From: Anthopleura xanthogrammica
Taxonomy: Eukaryota > Cnidaria > Anthozoa > Actiniaria > Actiniidae
Assembly (NCBI GenBank): GCA_964019055.1
Contig: OZ025209.1
Span: 14,669,867 to 14,733,866 of the forward strand
Reading direction: 5' to 3'
Length of the DNA stretch: 64,000 nt
In this document: positions 10,936-23,000 of the stretch, piece by piece
Layout of the letters: the number at the start of each line of letters is the position of its first letter
How positions within the stretch are numbered: position 1 is the first letter of the stretch
Position numbers and translations under genes: made by a program
The notes under the pieces: generated by a model
Seen by the model: only the letters and a program-made list of their open reading frames with translations
Databases searched by the model: none
Told to the model about the DNA's origin: nothing

Positions 10936-12773
10936 CTATCGACGTCTCTTTGTAGAGGTGGGAGCTGGATGAGGTGATGAAGGCTGTGAGGAACTGGCAC
11001 TGTTGACTTGCCGTGTTCTCTTACGTTTTGGCGATGAGTCAGGTGTGGAGACATTGGATGGGTTGCTCGCAAGACCCTGAAGTTTCATCTTAAGAAGTGC
11101 TAAAAGAACATATATAATGGTAAAATATCATTCATATATAAAGGAAAGCCATGCTGCTCAGATATTTTGGTTTTACTGCAATTTTCAGTATCATGCAGAC
11201 TCTGTAAAAGCGAGTTAACCCATTGGAATTTGGTTTTTCACTTTCGCCAGTCAAAAATACATAAGGTACTGACTGATTATTTTTGATTGGCTGCGGCAAA
11301 ACCATCATTTACATGTTGACCTTTGAACTTTGGCATCTGCATAATTATGAAAATCTCAGTAACAATAATCTTCTTTAGCATTACATGTAATAACTTAGAA
11401 CTAGGCTTTTCAATTTGGTTTTGCCCAAATCCATATTAGCTAGCTCAAACTGATGAACAGTTAAGACCTTTAATATAATTCTTTTTCTTTGACCTAAAAA
11501 TCAAATTATAATATACCTTCATCAGAAGTCCCTGAAGATTCTGAAGTGTTAGCCAGTTGTAGTTTCCGACTAGATTCAAATATTTCATCTGGAAGGCTGA
11601 AATCAGTCTCATCATTTGGAAAAGGAAGACTTTCAAGTTCATCCTAAATAAAGAAATGATCATACTTTAAATTAATACACCATAAAAAAGACAATGAAAG
11701 GATTGTAGACAGGGCATACCATTGGGACTTAAGGATGTTTGTGGGTTTGCTTTAATTTGCTCTTGGAACTTCCATGATGATCTTATTTCACCATGCAAAG
11801 TTTGAAGAAAAAAACATGGAAAACACATTTGCCCATGAATGTCCTTAAGTCACCCTCCTTCCCCAAAATTTTGAGCTTGACCTATTCCCGCCACTTCTAC
11901 ACACACAAAAACCCTTATCAACTCTGCTAAATAAAACTTGAAACTCTTATATCTCCTTGCTGGATAACAAAATTGAAAATATAATGAAAATACATATTTC
12001 ACAATTTTGAGATTCAAAAATGACTTTTTTAACAGTTGGTTCAAATTGTTTACACTACAATCATAAATATATTTTTTGAAATGGTAAAACAAATTAAAAG
12101 TGGGGGAAATGCCTTTTTATATACTTCAGTCTATTTCAGCCAATCACTAAACGATATATCGGTATTTAAAGACTCTGGGTTCCATGCCCCACTCGGTCTG
12201 GTGACAGACAAAAACAAACAGGGAAGGGCTGAAAATATTTTATGACATATTTTATTCCGTTGTACTCCGTCATGATAGATACATTCATTACTAAAGACAT
12301 TGTTATTTTTCTATCATTTGAATTGAGTTTTTAGGACTAGAGGACTATTTATGAGAGGGGATTGGAAAGACCAAATTTCGTAAAAATTGCAAATGAATAA
12401 TTTTACGAACATGACAAATATCCCAAGAAAGTATTCATCAGTTAATGGAAGTTTAAAAGCATAATAAAAATGATATAAATATTCCCTACCAGTGCTTGCA
12501 TGTTGTAGAGTTCGTGTAGATGATCCCATATCTGTTTAGAAGAAATGTTTTTCTTGCCCGTTGACGTTGAAAATTTATCGTGAATACACGCCATGTGAAA
12601 ATGTCGATTTATTCCTAAAAACCACGAATTCTGAATCAAATTTCTTTATCATAATAAAATCTAGATGAAGGGGTTGTAGACTACTCACCGACAGGCTTGT
12701 GGCCTTTCATTGAGTGAAATAAACTGACTTCTAATTCTGGGGTCCAAACTAAAGACTCCTCTGTAGACGCCAT
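10936..12773 (-). CDS. MRGBP: MRG/MORF4L-binding protein (Eaf7-type NuA4 subunit)
   Basis: Four exons: 12689-12773, 12490-12614, 11517-11643 and 10936-11099 (TAG), giving 166 aa in one continuous frame. Human MRGBP is about 204 aa. The Eaf7 domain fills the first 90 residues: [51 protein letters not shown] and [13 protein letters not shown]. The protein links MORF4L1/2 chromodomain proteins to the TIP60/NuA4 histone acetyltransferase in the nucleus. The C-terminus is serine- and proline-rich with basic clusters ([13 protein letters not shown] at the end) that serve as likely nuclear localisation signals. The acidic middle region of the vertebrate protein is mostly absent. The start ATG has context ccaagATGGCG. 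It is the same strand as DPH1, with a 2.2-kb gap. Confidence 0.93.
11173..11362. repeat. Family F inverted-repeat element, copy 2 (MRGBP intron 3)
   Basis: The left end is 'ttactgcaattttcagtatc' and the right end 'aattatgaaaatctcagtaa'. The arms and the total length (about 190 bp) match the element at 8849-9009, with divergence. Confidence 0.65.
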
Positions 12774-13181
12774 CTTGGTTTGGATTTGGTCTTTATCCGC
12801 ATGCGCAATGAACATATCCGCTGGTCATTTCAAGAACTACATTCCCGTGTCCTTTATTCCTTTATTCGAATTTTCCTTTTATATAATACTTTATGATATT
12901 CTTTCTATTTAACATCAAGAACATTTTAAAACTCTAAATATTTTTATATATAGTTCTAGGTAAAGTGCTAGAGTATTAAACGCACTGCCCCTCCAACCTA
13001 TCAGCATTGAAAAAGGAAAAGCACTACGTTACGCTATTTTAAAAAAATCTAATTTTCACTTCTGAAAAAGCGCAAGTCCTAAAAGCATGAGTGCGTAGCT
13101 TTATAACTTGAGAACGTTCGCCTCTCAAAATACGACCAGGTGCGCTTCCCGGCATCTCTCTTTCTTTCTCTCTCTCTCTCT

Positions 13182-13540
13182 TCTAAGTCTCAACTCAACG
13201 AAGACAGAATTTGTGTTTATCAACTCTGATGACAACTTACGAAAAATAAGTCCTATACCTCATGTTTTATCTTGATGGTAAGCAAGTATCACGTGTCGTT
13301 ATGATCGACGAGTATCTGTCTTGGGCTGCCCATGTCGATTATATATGTAAAAAGATATCATCAGGACTGGGTGGGCTCAGACGGGTTCGTGATTATATCC
13401 CTAATTCTTTAATGAACTCCTTGGTTCGACTATTGTGATGTGGTTTGGGACAATTTTCCAAAGACATCAGCCGATAGACTACAAAAAAATGCGAAATGGT
13501 GCGGCCTGTATCATAACGAAAAGTAGTTACGATTTTAGGA
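13182..13540 (+). pseudogene. Decayed LINE reverse-transcriptase fragment
   Basis: Translating with small frame changes gives pieces typical of the C-terminal end of a LINE reverse transcriptase: LNSTKTEFVFIN, MIDEYLSWAAHVDYICKK, ISSGLGGLRRVRDYIPNS, then FDYCDVVWDN-like (partly lost) and ADRLQK. Stops and frameshifts interrupt it. The upstream endonuclease and the RT core are absent. It is a dead 5'-truncated copy between MRGBP and the first aminopeptidase. Confidence 0.75.
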
Positions 13541-14085
13541 CGCACGATATTCTCTCTCTCTCTCTGACATTGTAACATTATTTGTTCCTAACATTTATCC
13601 TTGTTGATCGGGATTTAACTGCAAAACTTTTGTACGTCAGTGAATTTAAGAATGAGATTTTCAGTCCATTGCTTGGACCTTTCAAGAAAGCGGTCGAGAA
13701 TTAGTCGTAAAAAAGCCTGCACCAAACGGCTCAACACACACTGAGTGACATATCATAAAATAGATTGCATCAAAAAATGTGTTCATTGTTTGCAAGTCAT
13801 CTTACATGACAAGGCCATAATTTTAATAAAATCCAGTGCCATCGCGATCAATACCAATTGTCAAATTTCGATCAATATGCATATCTTCATGATTCTTTCA
13901 TATCCCGGCTGTCAGCAAGTCCTGGCTAATAGGAGTGGCAAGATCGTACACTTCTTCTTGATTTGTTTTGTGATAAAAGGGAAACAGTGGTTCCAAGTCA
14001 AGGCAGAGTAAAATAAAGAAATTATCTCTTAATTTGTCTTGGCCGAATCCATTTTTTGATCATTGAGATCTACTGAAATCTGTTA

Positions 14086-14301
14086 CAGTGCGAATCGAAA
14101 AACCGTGGGCACCCAGAAATATTTCAGAAATCGTGTGATTGTTCGTTGAACAATCTGAAACAACTCTCTAACTGCAAGAAGTTCGACTGTTTTGTAGTCA
14201 GATAAACTTCGCGTAGTTAGAGAGTCGTTTCTGATTGTTCAACGAACCATAAACGATTTCTAAATTATTTCTGGGTGCCCACGGTTTTTCGATTCACACT
14301 G
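14086..14301. repeat. Tc1/mariner-type MITE with long terminal inverted repeats
   Basis: 216 bp between TA dinucleotides. Ends are 'CAGTGCGAATCGAAAAACCG' and the reverse complement. The arms continue inward ('tgggcacccagaaat', 'gttcgttgaacaatc') so nearly the whole element can fold back. It lies 400 bp upstream of the first aminopeptidase start. Confidence 0.8.
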
Positions 14302-14694
14302 TAATAGGAAGGGATTAAGTAACAACTTTCGAATTTCAATGGTTCTTCTCAAAACTAGAACTGTATGAAAGCCTATCAATCTAGCCAGCAGGTAGTAGTT
14401 TTTCATGAAGCACGTCCTTCAGGGTAGAACCAATGGAATATGAACACCGAACTTATACCTACAGAACATTTAACACATCATAAAGCCAGAAAATTAATTA
14501 ATAGAAGATAGTGACTAAGGATGTAATGAATATTCTATATCTCGCTGACACCTGATTTTAATTTAGTGCGACATAATGCATGAAAAAAATATGAGGGTTT
14601 TTTGATAAGTAAAAGAAAATCTGCTTTTCTGATCAATTCCTCCTGTATCTTCATCTTGGCCTTGTGTTGTGTAGTCCTTGTGAAGTTCCAGAGA

Positions 14695-17030
14695 ATGCGT
14701 TTTTGTTGCCTTTTGGTCTTCCTGGCCATCCTAACCACTGGAAACAGCTTATCCTTCTTCCCAACATCCCAATATGGCTACAACGTTCTTTCTAGCAACG
14801 CCATGAACGGCGGAGATTACATTCCGCTCAACAAAAGATCCTCAGAGCAAGAAGACGAGTTTCCATACCAAAACATCCGCCTACCTAAAGATATTGTACC
14901 AAAAGCCTACAAGGTTCATATCAAAACAGAGCTACCCGACAACTTTGACTTCAGTGGTCGAGTCGAGATTGATATCAAATGTGTTAAAGCCACGAAATAT
15001 GTGATCCTTCACTATAAGAATCTGGAAATCAAAACCTACGAACTGCTGAATTCCAGAGGACAAGAAGTTAAAGTGGTGAGAATGTTAAAGAATGTGAAGA
15101 ACGAACAGATATTGATCGAAGCACAGAATAACCTTCAAGCAGGTAGTACATACAAGGCGAAAATCTCGTTTGAAGGTCAGATCCCTGGATCGTTTGCTGG
15201 ATTCTATAAAAGTTCATATAAGACAGCGAGTGGAGAAACTAGGTAAGATATCGGGCAAGAGAACGACTTGAATACCATGCAAGAGGCCCAGATGTAGGGG
15301 AAATGGTTATCGGGCGAAGTGGCGGATCCAGGGATGGTTCCATGGAAATCTTGTGAAGCCAATCATGTTCTTTACTCTCAGTAGCTTCAGTTAAATGAAA
15401 TTAGAACCTCCCTTTGTGAAGCCGATCGCGCTAGCTTTTTTTGCTTGGCGGCCATTTTGGAACCCCCTTTTTAAAATCCTTGATCCGCCGCTGCTGGGAT
15501 ATCATTAAACAAAAATGTTTTGGGGATAGCGGATACCGGGGTAAATGAAAATGTGGAGACTAGAAAATCGATTTTATTTATTACGATAACTGAAAAATGC
15601 GACTAAATGGGACCTTTTTATGGCATATTTTGATGGGCTACCCGTGGGCTTGGCGGGAACTTTCGCGCCAAAACACGCGCGCTCGCCCTCTGCATGGTTT
15701 GATTCCCGCTCTTTCAACACTCATCTCTCAAAACTCAAATGGCTTCAAGTTTCATTCTCTATAAAAAAGGTTTCAAAGTGTATTCACTTTTTTCATTTCT
15801 TGACATTTTTTTCGCACTCCTCAGACACCTTGGTGCAACTCAGTTTGAGCCAACCGACGCAAGAGCTGCATTCCCATGCTTCGACGAACCAGAATTCAAA
15901 GCATTCTTTCAGATAAACATAGAACACAAGAAAGAGAATAACGCTATCTCAAACATGCCAGTTAAAAGCCGAACAGAAAGCAATAGTTTAACTGTCACTC
16001 GCTTCGAGCGCTCTATCAAGATGAGTACTTATCTTGTAGCGTTCGTTGTATCGGATTTTGAATCCAGATCTGCTCGAACAACAGCTGGAACTGAGGTTAG
16101 TTCATGATCACTTGCATTCATCATCATCTTCTTCTCCTCCTCCTCCTCCTCCTCCTCCTCCTCCTCCTCCTCCTCCTCCTCCTCCTCCTCCTCCTCCTCC
16201 TCCTCCTCCTCCTCCTCCTCCTCCTCCTTCTTCTTCTTCTTCTTCTTCTTCTTCTTCTTCGAATTGTAATTTTTGTCTATGCATTCTTTCGTATGAATGT
16301 GACACGTGACAACTTGGAATCAATTAAGGGCTTTTTGTCAGCTGTCAGTTAAATTTAAGGCTTTTGTCAGTTGTCAGTAAACCCCATTCAGAACCTGTTA
16401 CTGATTTCATAGTCGTTTCTTTCCAGATCCGAGCTTGGACCTCCAAAGATAATTTACCTAATACCCAATTAGTGCTGGAAATCGCCAAGAAACAACTGAC
16501 GTTCTATGAAGAATATTTCAATATTCCTTTTCCTCTTCCAAAGCTTGGTAGGTGCACCTAGTTTCGTTGTTAATTATTTTTAACAGCACCAGCCTAAATA
16601 TGAATACTTAGCATAATCACGCATATCTGCATGGGTTACGCAGAGACAATCAACCAAAGATTATGGTAGTAAGGCCTACTGTTGAAACGTCAATCTTCTC
16701 ATGAGCCGAACCAAATAACATCAAAGAAGACCGTCTTATTATCCATTGTTATCAATGTGTTCGGCTCTTGAGAATGAGAAAATTTATAATAATGATTTAT
16801 GATTTATATAGCGCCCTTTCTATGTGGATATAATCAAAGGCGCTTTACAATCATGAGAGGTGGTTAGTATTAGGTGAAGGCACTGAGGGTGGTCACTGCC
16901 AGGGTTTCTTTACGTCCTCAGTGGTTCTTAAATTACGTCCCTACGATATTGGTTAGTGTGGAGAGACGGGACCGCCATTTAAAGTGGTCATCCGAGTCAC
17001 TTGACAGTCTAACCGTTTGTAGATGTAATA

Positions 17031-17068
<38 letters not shown>

Positions 17069-20000
17069 CGAGTGTTGGTCCGGCCGGGACTCAAACCACG
17101 ACCTCCCGCACGAAAGTCCAGTGCTCAACCACCTGAGCCAACCGGGCGGCGGTTGAAGATCGAAGTTTGAAGTGGGTCTCAGCCATTTTGAATATTATAT
17201 TGTGTGGATATCGTTTAAGTAAAAGTACTTATCTTAGAATGTTGTGTAATGTATACAGATCTGGTCGGTGTGCCAGAATTTGCAGCCGGTGCAATGGAAA
17301 ACTGGGGACTCGTCACATATAACGAGGCGTACTTCTTAAGTAACGAGGCTTCAGCTACCGCTAATAGCAAGTATCTTGTTGCTCTTGTCACTGGTCACGA
17401 GCTGGCTCATCAGGTATTATTCCATTTGTATTCCTTGTCATTGTCATTGTCAGAAACGAGTGGGGCTTGGGTACTAATTTGTGCCCGGGGAATGGGAAAC
17501 GCCCTTTTGGGTAGACAGTCGATGTATACCATTATAACCAATTTCACAACAAGCTGTTGAAATGTCTGAGTTCACAGGATATTGACTAGAATCACAGTTA
17601 ACTCATTGGTTTCTACTTTTCACCCTGCCGGCACACAGTGGTTCGGAAACCTCGTGACAATGAGATGGTGGAACGACTTGTGGTTGAATGAAGCTTTCGC
17701 TAACTACATGATGTACTATGGTATGGATAACTATGCAAAGAGCTGGAAAGTGGTGAGTAAAATACATCCATAATCACAGATATAAAAGAGAATAAATACT
17801 GATTTGTTTTTATGTAAAAATGTATAAAAAATATGCAAATTTTACCCTGACCTCGAGCTCGCGCTGGGATCATAAGGGATTGTGGGAAGACTACGGAAAG
17901 GAGCATAGACTTTTCGTGGAAATATTTATTAAGCATAGAGTGGCGGGGTTACTTTCTCGAATAATTCTACGCTTCCGTGTTTCACATATCGCTCCAACTA
18001 CCAGCAAATTCAATTGGTTTTTAGATTTTTTTTCATTGGATAACGTTAAATTACATAAAAAGACACCCTGACAGCTGTGCATACTTTACACTTTCCTATA
18101 ATTGCCCTGTCAGCATCCCATAATGTATTACTTAAAACAATATAATTCAAGATGCTCGCCGTATCGGTAAAAAGTCCAAAAGGTCTACCTCTACAACTGT
18201 TTAGTTTTTAAAATATTTCTACCGCCATACACGAAATCAATATAATATTCCTATGTATCTTATTCAAAAGTTTTTTGTTACTTGTTGAAGCGTTTAGGAG
18301 ATGAGCGCCGGGGGGCGGGTGCATCCGCACCCCCCGTACCCTCCTGTCTACAGGCCTGCTTGACCTGTGTAATCTATATCATTTCAGTTCAACCTTTTCG
18401 TAAGGGACACGCATCAATCCGCCCTAGACGCAGACAGCCTTGCAAGCACTCATCCAATCTCTGTGAAAGTAACCAATCCCAACCAAATTAACGAGATATT
18501 TGATGTTATCTCCTACAATAAGGTAAATGCATCTGCAGAAAAGCCTACAGATAATCAAATCAGAGGCAAGATAGGGAGTAAAATGTATAATAATATTTAT
18601 TCAATTTATTCAATTGTTCTCAGGGTTCATCCGTCCTTCGAATGTTGGATGATTTCCTCGGGGCAGACATCTTCAGGAAAGGTTTGGAGGTAAGGTGTTA
18701 CAAATGCTGTTGTTCCGAGATATGTGGAGGGCGCGCGCTGATTGGCTGAATAAATTATTTGAGATATAATGCGCGCGCTGATTGGCTGGTTATACCGTGT
18801 TTGTATCAGAGGACAGAGACACGCTTGCGCAAAATCGCTCAAAAATATTTCATAAAAGCAAAAAAAACCGCCTGCTTATGTCTCTGTATAGACCTTTTCC
18901 TTCTTCGCTGTAATGTTATCTCTGTCATTTTTGTCTCTGACAATTGTGGAGAGCATGCGCAGTTAGAATGACAGGGCTCTGGGGTCGAGAGTGCCATTTG
19001 AAAGGCAAGTTTTGAAGTGGAAAGCTTTCTTTACACATTTTGAAGCTTGTTTTTCACTCAACAATCTTGATATAATTATGTAAATGTTATTGCAGAAATA
19101 CTTGAAGGAGCGTAAATATGACAACGCTGAGGCAGATGATTTGTGGAACTCGTTTACCTCGGTATGTAATGACAAAAAACATTAGTTATAAAGATAGACA
19201 CATTATGGGATTGCGTATAGTTGACTGGTATGTTCGATTTGGCAAAAATGAAAAATGAAAAATGAAAAATGAAAAATGAAAAATGAAAAATGAAAAATGA
19301 AAAATGAAAAATGAAAAATGAAAAATGAAAAATGAAAAATGAAAAATGAAAAATGAAAAATGAAAAATGAAAAATGAAAAATGAAAAATGAAAAATGAAA
19401 AATGAAAAATGAAAAATGAAAAATGAAAAATGAAAAATGAAAAATGAAAAATGAAAAATGAAAAATGAAAAATGAAAAATGAAAAATGAAAAATGAAAAA
19501 TGAAAAATGAAAAATGAAAAATGAAAAATGAAAAATGAAAAATGAAAAATGAAAAATGAAAAATGAAAAATGAAAAATGAAAAATGAAAAATGAAAAATG
19601 AAAAATGAAAAATGAAAAATGAAAAATGAAAAATGAAAAATGAAAAATGAAAAATGAAAAATGAAAAATGAAAAATGAAAAATGAAAAATGAAAAATGAA
19701 AAATGAAAAATGAAAAATGAAAAATGAAAAATGAAAAATGAAAAATGAAAAATGAAAAATGAAAAATGAAAAATGAAAAATGAAAAATGAAAAATGAAAA
19801 ATGAAAAATGAAAAATGAAAAATGAAAAATGAAAAATGAAAAATGAAAAATGAAAGACGCTGGTTTGATGCGTGACTGCACCACAGGGTTTCCTTAAGCT
19901 ACGGACACACGGTGCAATATTGCGCGCAATCAGTGTTGCAGGCAATCGATGTTGCGAGCCATTTCGCACGACGCAATTTGTTGCACGCAATGTTGCTGAA

Positions 20001-23000
20001 GTAGAAAACGATCCTACTTCAGCAAGTTGCCTGCAATATTGCGCACAATGCTGGTTTAATTCATCTCAACCCCAGTAATTTACTGCAGGTAACCAAAGAT
20101 ATTGATGTCAAGACTGTCATGGACACGTGGATCAAACAAAAAGGTTACCCAGTCGTTGAAATCAAAAACGATGGCAACAGTAACACTAAAATGAAAGCCA
20201 CACAAACCAAGTTCCTGATCGGTTCGAACCCATCTGAGGAAGAAGAAGCTCAAGGGTGAGTAGCAAGAGCTGAAATTTGTAGTTTATACTAGATAAAAAA
20301 AAGTTGAAAATTCCTTTAAAAATATGTTTTAAAAAGAATTTTTTGGGGGAATTTTTCCGTGAGGAAAATAAATCGACAACCAATCGATATTTAATTGATA
20401 TGTTTCTAGATCGGAGAGCACGTGGTATATACCACTAACTTGGGTGACATCAAAATCCCCCAGCAATCCAACTAGGATATGGATGAATAAAAATTCAGGT
20501 AAACCACAGTTACCAAAGCTGACAAGCCCCTTCACTATCTTCAGTATTCAATATTTCGGCTCACTACAATTACACAGTTCAACACACCGCACCCTTGAAA
20601 CCGGTGATTATCGTGTGATTGATCATTCGAACAATTTTTTTGTTTTTTTGTTTTGGCGGGCCGGGAATGTTCCATTATTCCACATCAATAACCATTTAGT
20701 CGCGCAGGACTTTTCTGGTAAAACGGATACATGAGTTTTAGATTAAGGAGGGAGAGAATTTGTTCATTCTTTTCGTCACCTGATTAGATGGTGTAGCTTC
20801 TGTTCCGTGTTTCTTGACGGTGGGGAACCAAACACAACAGATCTGCCAAATTGCGTTAATTTTTATTCCCATTTTGTCAGTGACTTTTGATGTCCCGTCT
20901 GGTGCGAAGTGGATCAAAGCAAACTACTTGCAAACTGGTTTTTATCGAGTCAACTATGACGAACAAAACTGGAGAAACCTGATTCAACAACTTAAGGACG
21001 ATCACACGGTAGGTTATGGAAAAGAATTGACAGGGGCGTAGCCAGGATTTTGACTACGTGACTACTCAACTAACGAACTTATTACGTAACTGATGTTATC
21101 GCTAATCACCACCGCAAGTACAGCAGTGGCGCAGCTCAACGGGGTCGAACTGAAAGCATGTGAAAGTGCCTCTGGCAGCCGCTATACAGTCCATTTATGA
21201 CCCTGAAGCACATCTCTAACGTGACTGTTCAGCTTAAAAATCGCAACACTTTTATACTCACTCACGATAATTATAAGTTATTCTCTTTGCTATTAAGCAC
21301 GCTAAAAAAATTACCATCATACTCTCTTACAGGTCTTAGAGCCAAAAGAGAGAAGTGGACTGATTGACGACGCATTGAACTTAGCAAGGTATTTGATCTG
21401 ACATTATGATAAATCTCATAAATTGGTTCAGAAATGTGGATTTTTGGCCAGATTTGGACTAACAAATGTAAGCTATTAGGAAACAGTGCGGGTAAGGGCA
21501 CGGTACACAATTTAACCAATCATAGCACGTATTACTAATTGCTCATCCAATCAATTTGGAACAATAGACCCCTTGCAACACTTCGGAATTAGCTCAATTT
21601 GGAGGACAGAACAAAATAATTTCAATCTCCTGAGAATTGGAAACCTATTGTTTTGTCTTCCAAATTGAGCTGCATTCCGACGTGCTGCAAGGGGTCTATT
21701 TTTTGGGATCAAGAAGCTGGGCTCCAGCATGGAGCCATGCACCTATTGTTTGTTTGCCTGTGCATTTTCTTATTTAGCTACACTTCTTAATAACCCTTTT
21801 TTGAATTCGTAAAAAACCGCTGTGTTTATTGACTACAGATTCGCAAATACCAACGGTAAAGTAAAGAAAGCAACACTTCAACAATACAAACACTTTGAAA
21901 CTTCACGGACCATCACTAGAACACATGAATATTCTACACAAAATAGAAAAATTGATTAATCAAAATCACAAGATACGAATTCGAAAAAGTGCTTTTGCTT
22001 CTCCGTAGTGTCAGCGGTCTTCCTTAACTTTTAGACAAAGACCGCTGACCCTACAATTTTGTTTTGATCTTTACAGATCTAACCTGTTGGATATGGATAT
22101 TGCACTGGAGATAACGTCTTACCTCGGCAGTGAGAGAAACTTCATCCCATTCGCCACCTCGATCAAAAACTTGAATTATATTGGCAACATGCTTGGCTTA
22201 AGACTGACTTACATTAAATTCCAGGTAGAAATATACTACAGAGAACACAATCTAAATAAAATCATAAAATAAAACGCTTTAAAATAAAATCAAAAATTTA
22301 GCTTAACTACCTAAATACTTTATTTTTAAAGAAGTTTTGCTAAAATTCTGAGAACAGACTAAACAAATCAATTCGATAAATTGTACAACAATGTCCGAAC
22401 TTTTTCGTGACCGTAACACTATTCACCACGTGAAAGCCTATCGCTGAAAAGGTAAATGTTTGTGGCAGAAGATTTTAATTTCACTGGGAGAACTGTTGCT
22501 ATGGCGATTGATCACCGGTTTCTCACAACCATTCATGATCAATTTTCTCTGGCTCATCATCAAATTTGATGAGCACTTTACATGAATAAAATAGTTTTCA
22601 TGTGCATTGAAGGATACAAAACTAGTGCATTCCCGAAAAAAGGGAATTCCCAGACAAAAAAAATAACAATTTGCTAGAGTTACACAAAGTAATTTTCATA
22701 TAGGCCCTTCTAGATCGAATTAGAATAGCAAAATCATAGCAAAATATCAAATTAGTACTTTTTATATATATTTTTTAATCCAAGACATTCACAGTTATAC
22801 TAAACTTGTTTTCAGAAATACATGAGACAGTTGATGAAACCTCTGCTGAGCTACGTTGGATGGGAAAACGATCACGATCTCATGAAAAGGTAATAGGGAT
22901 AATCCAAATCTTTGAGAAATTTCTTAAACATTTCAAAAAGTACAATATACAACGCCCGCTCTGATTGGTCAAAAAACACGTGACATCACGGTGACGTCAC

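Noticed and set aside
14602..14694. Starting aminopeptidase 1 at 14602
   Set aside because: That codon is TTG. The first ATG in frame is 14695; the open stretch before it is treated as a finding, not as coding sequence.
16046..16352. Poly-Pro, poly-Leu and poly-Gly frames
   Set aside because: They are translations of the TCC/TTC microsatellite in intron 2 of aminopeptidase 1.
19154..19990. Minus-strand frames of 230-280 codons rich in Phe-His-Ile-Ser
   Set aside because: They are the reverse of the GAAAAAT array inside an intron; no promoter, composition or homology supports a gene.
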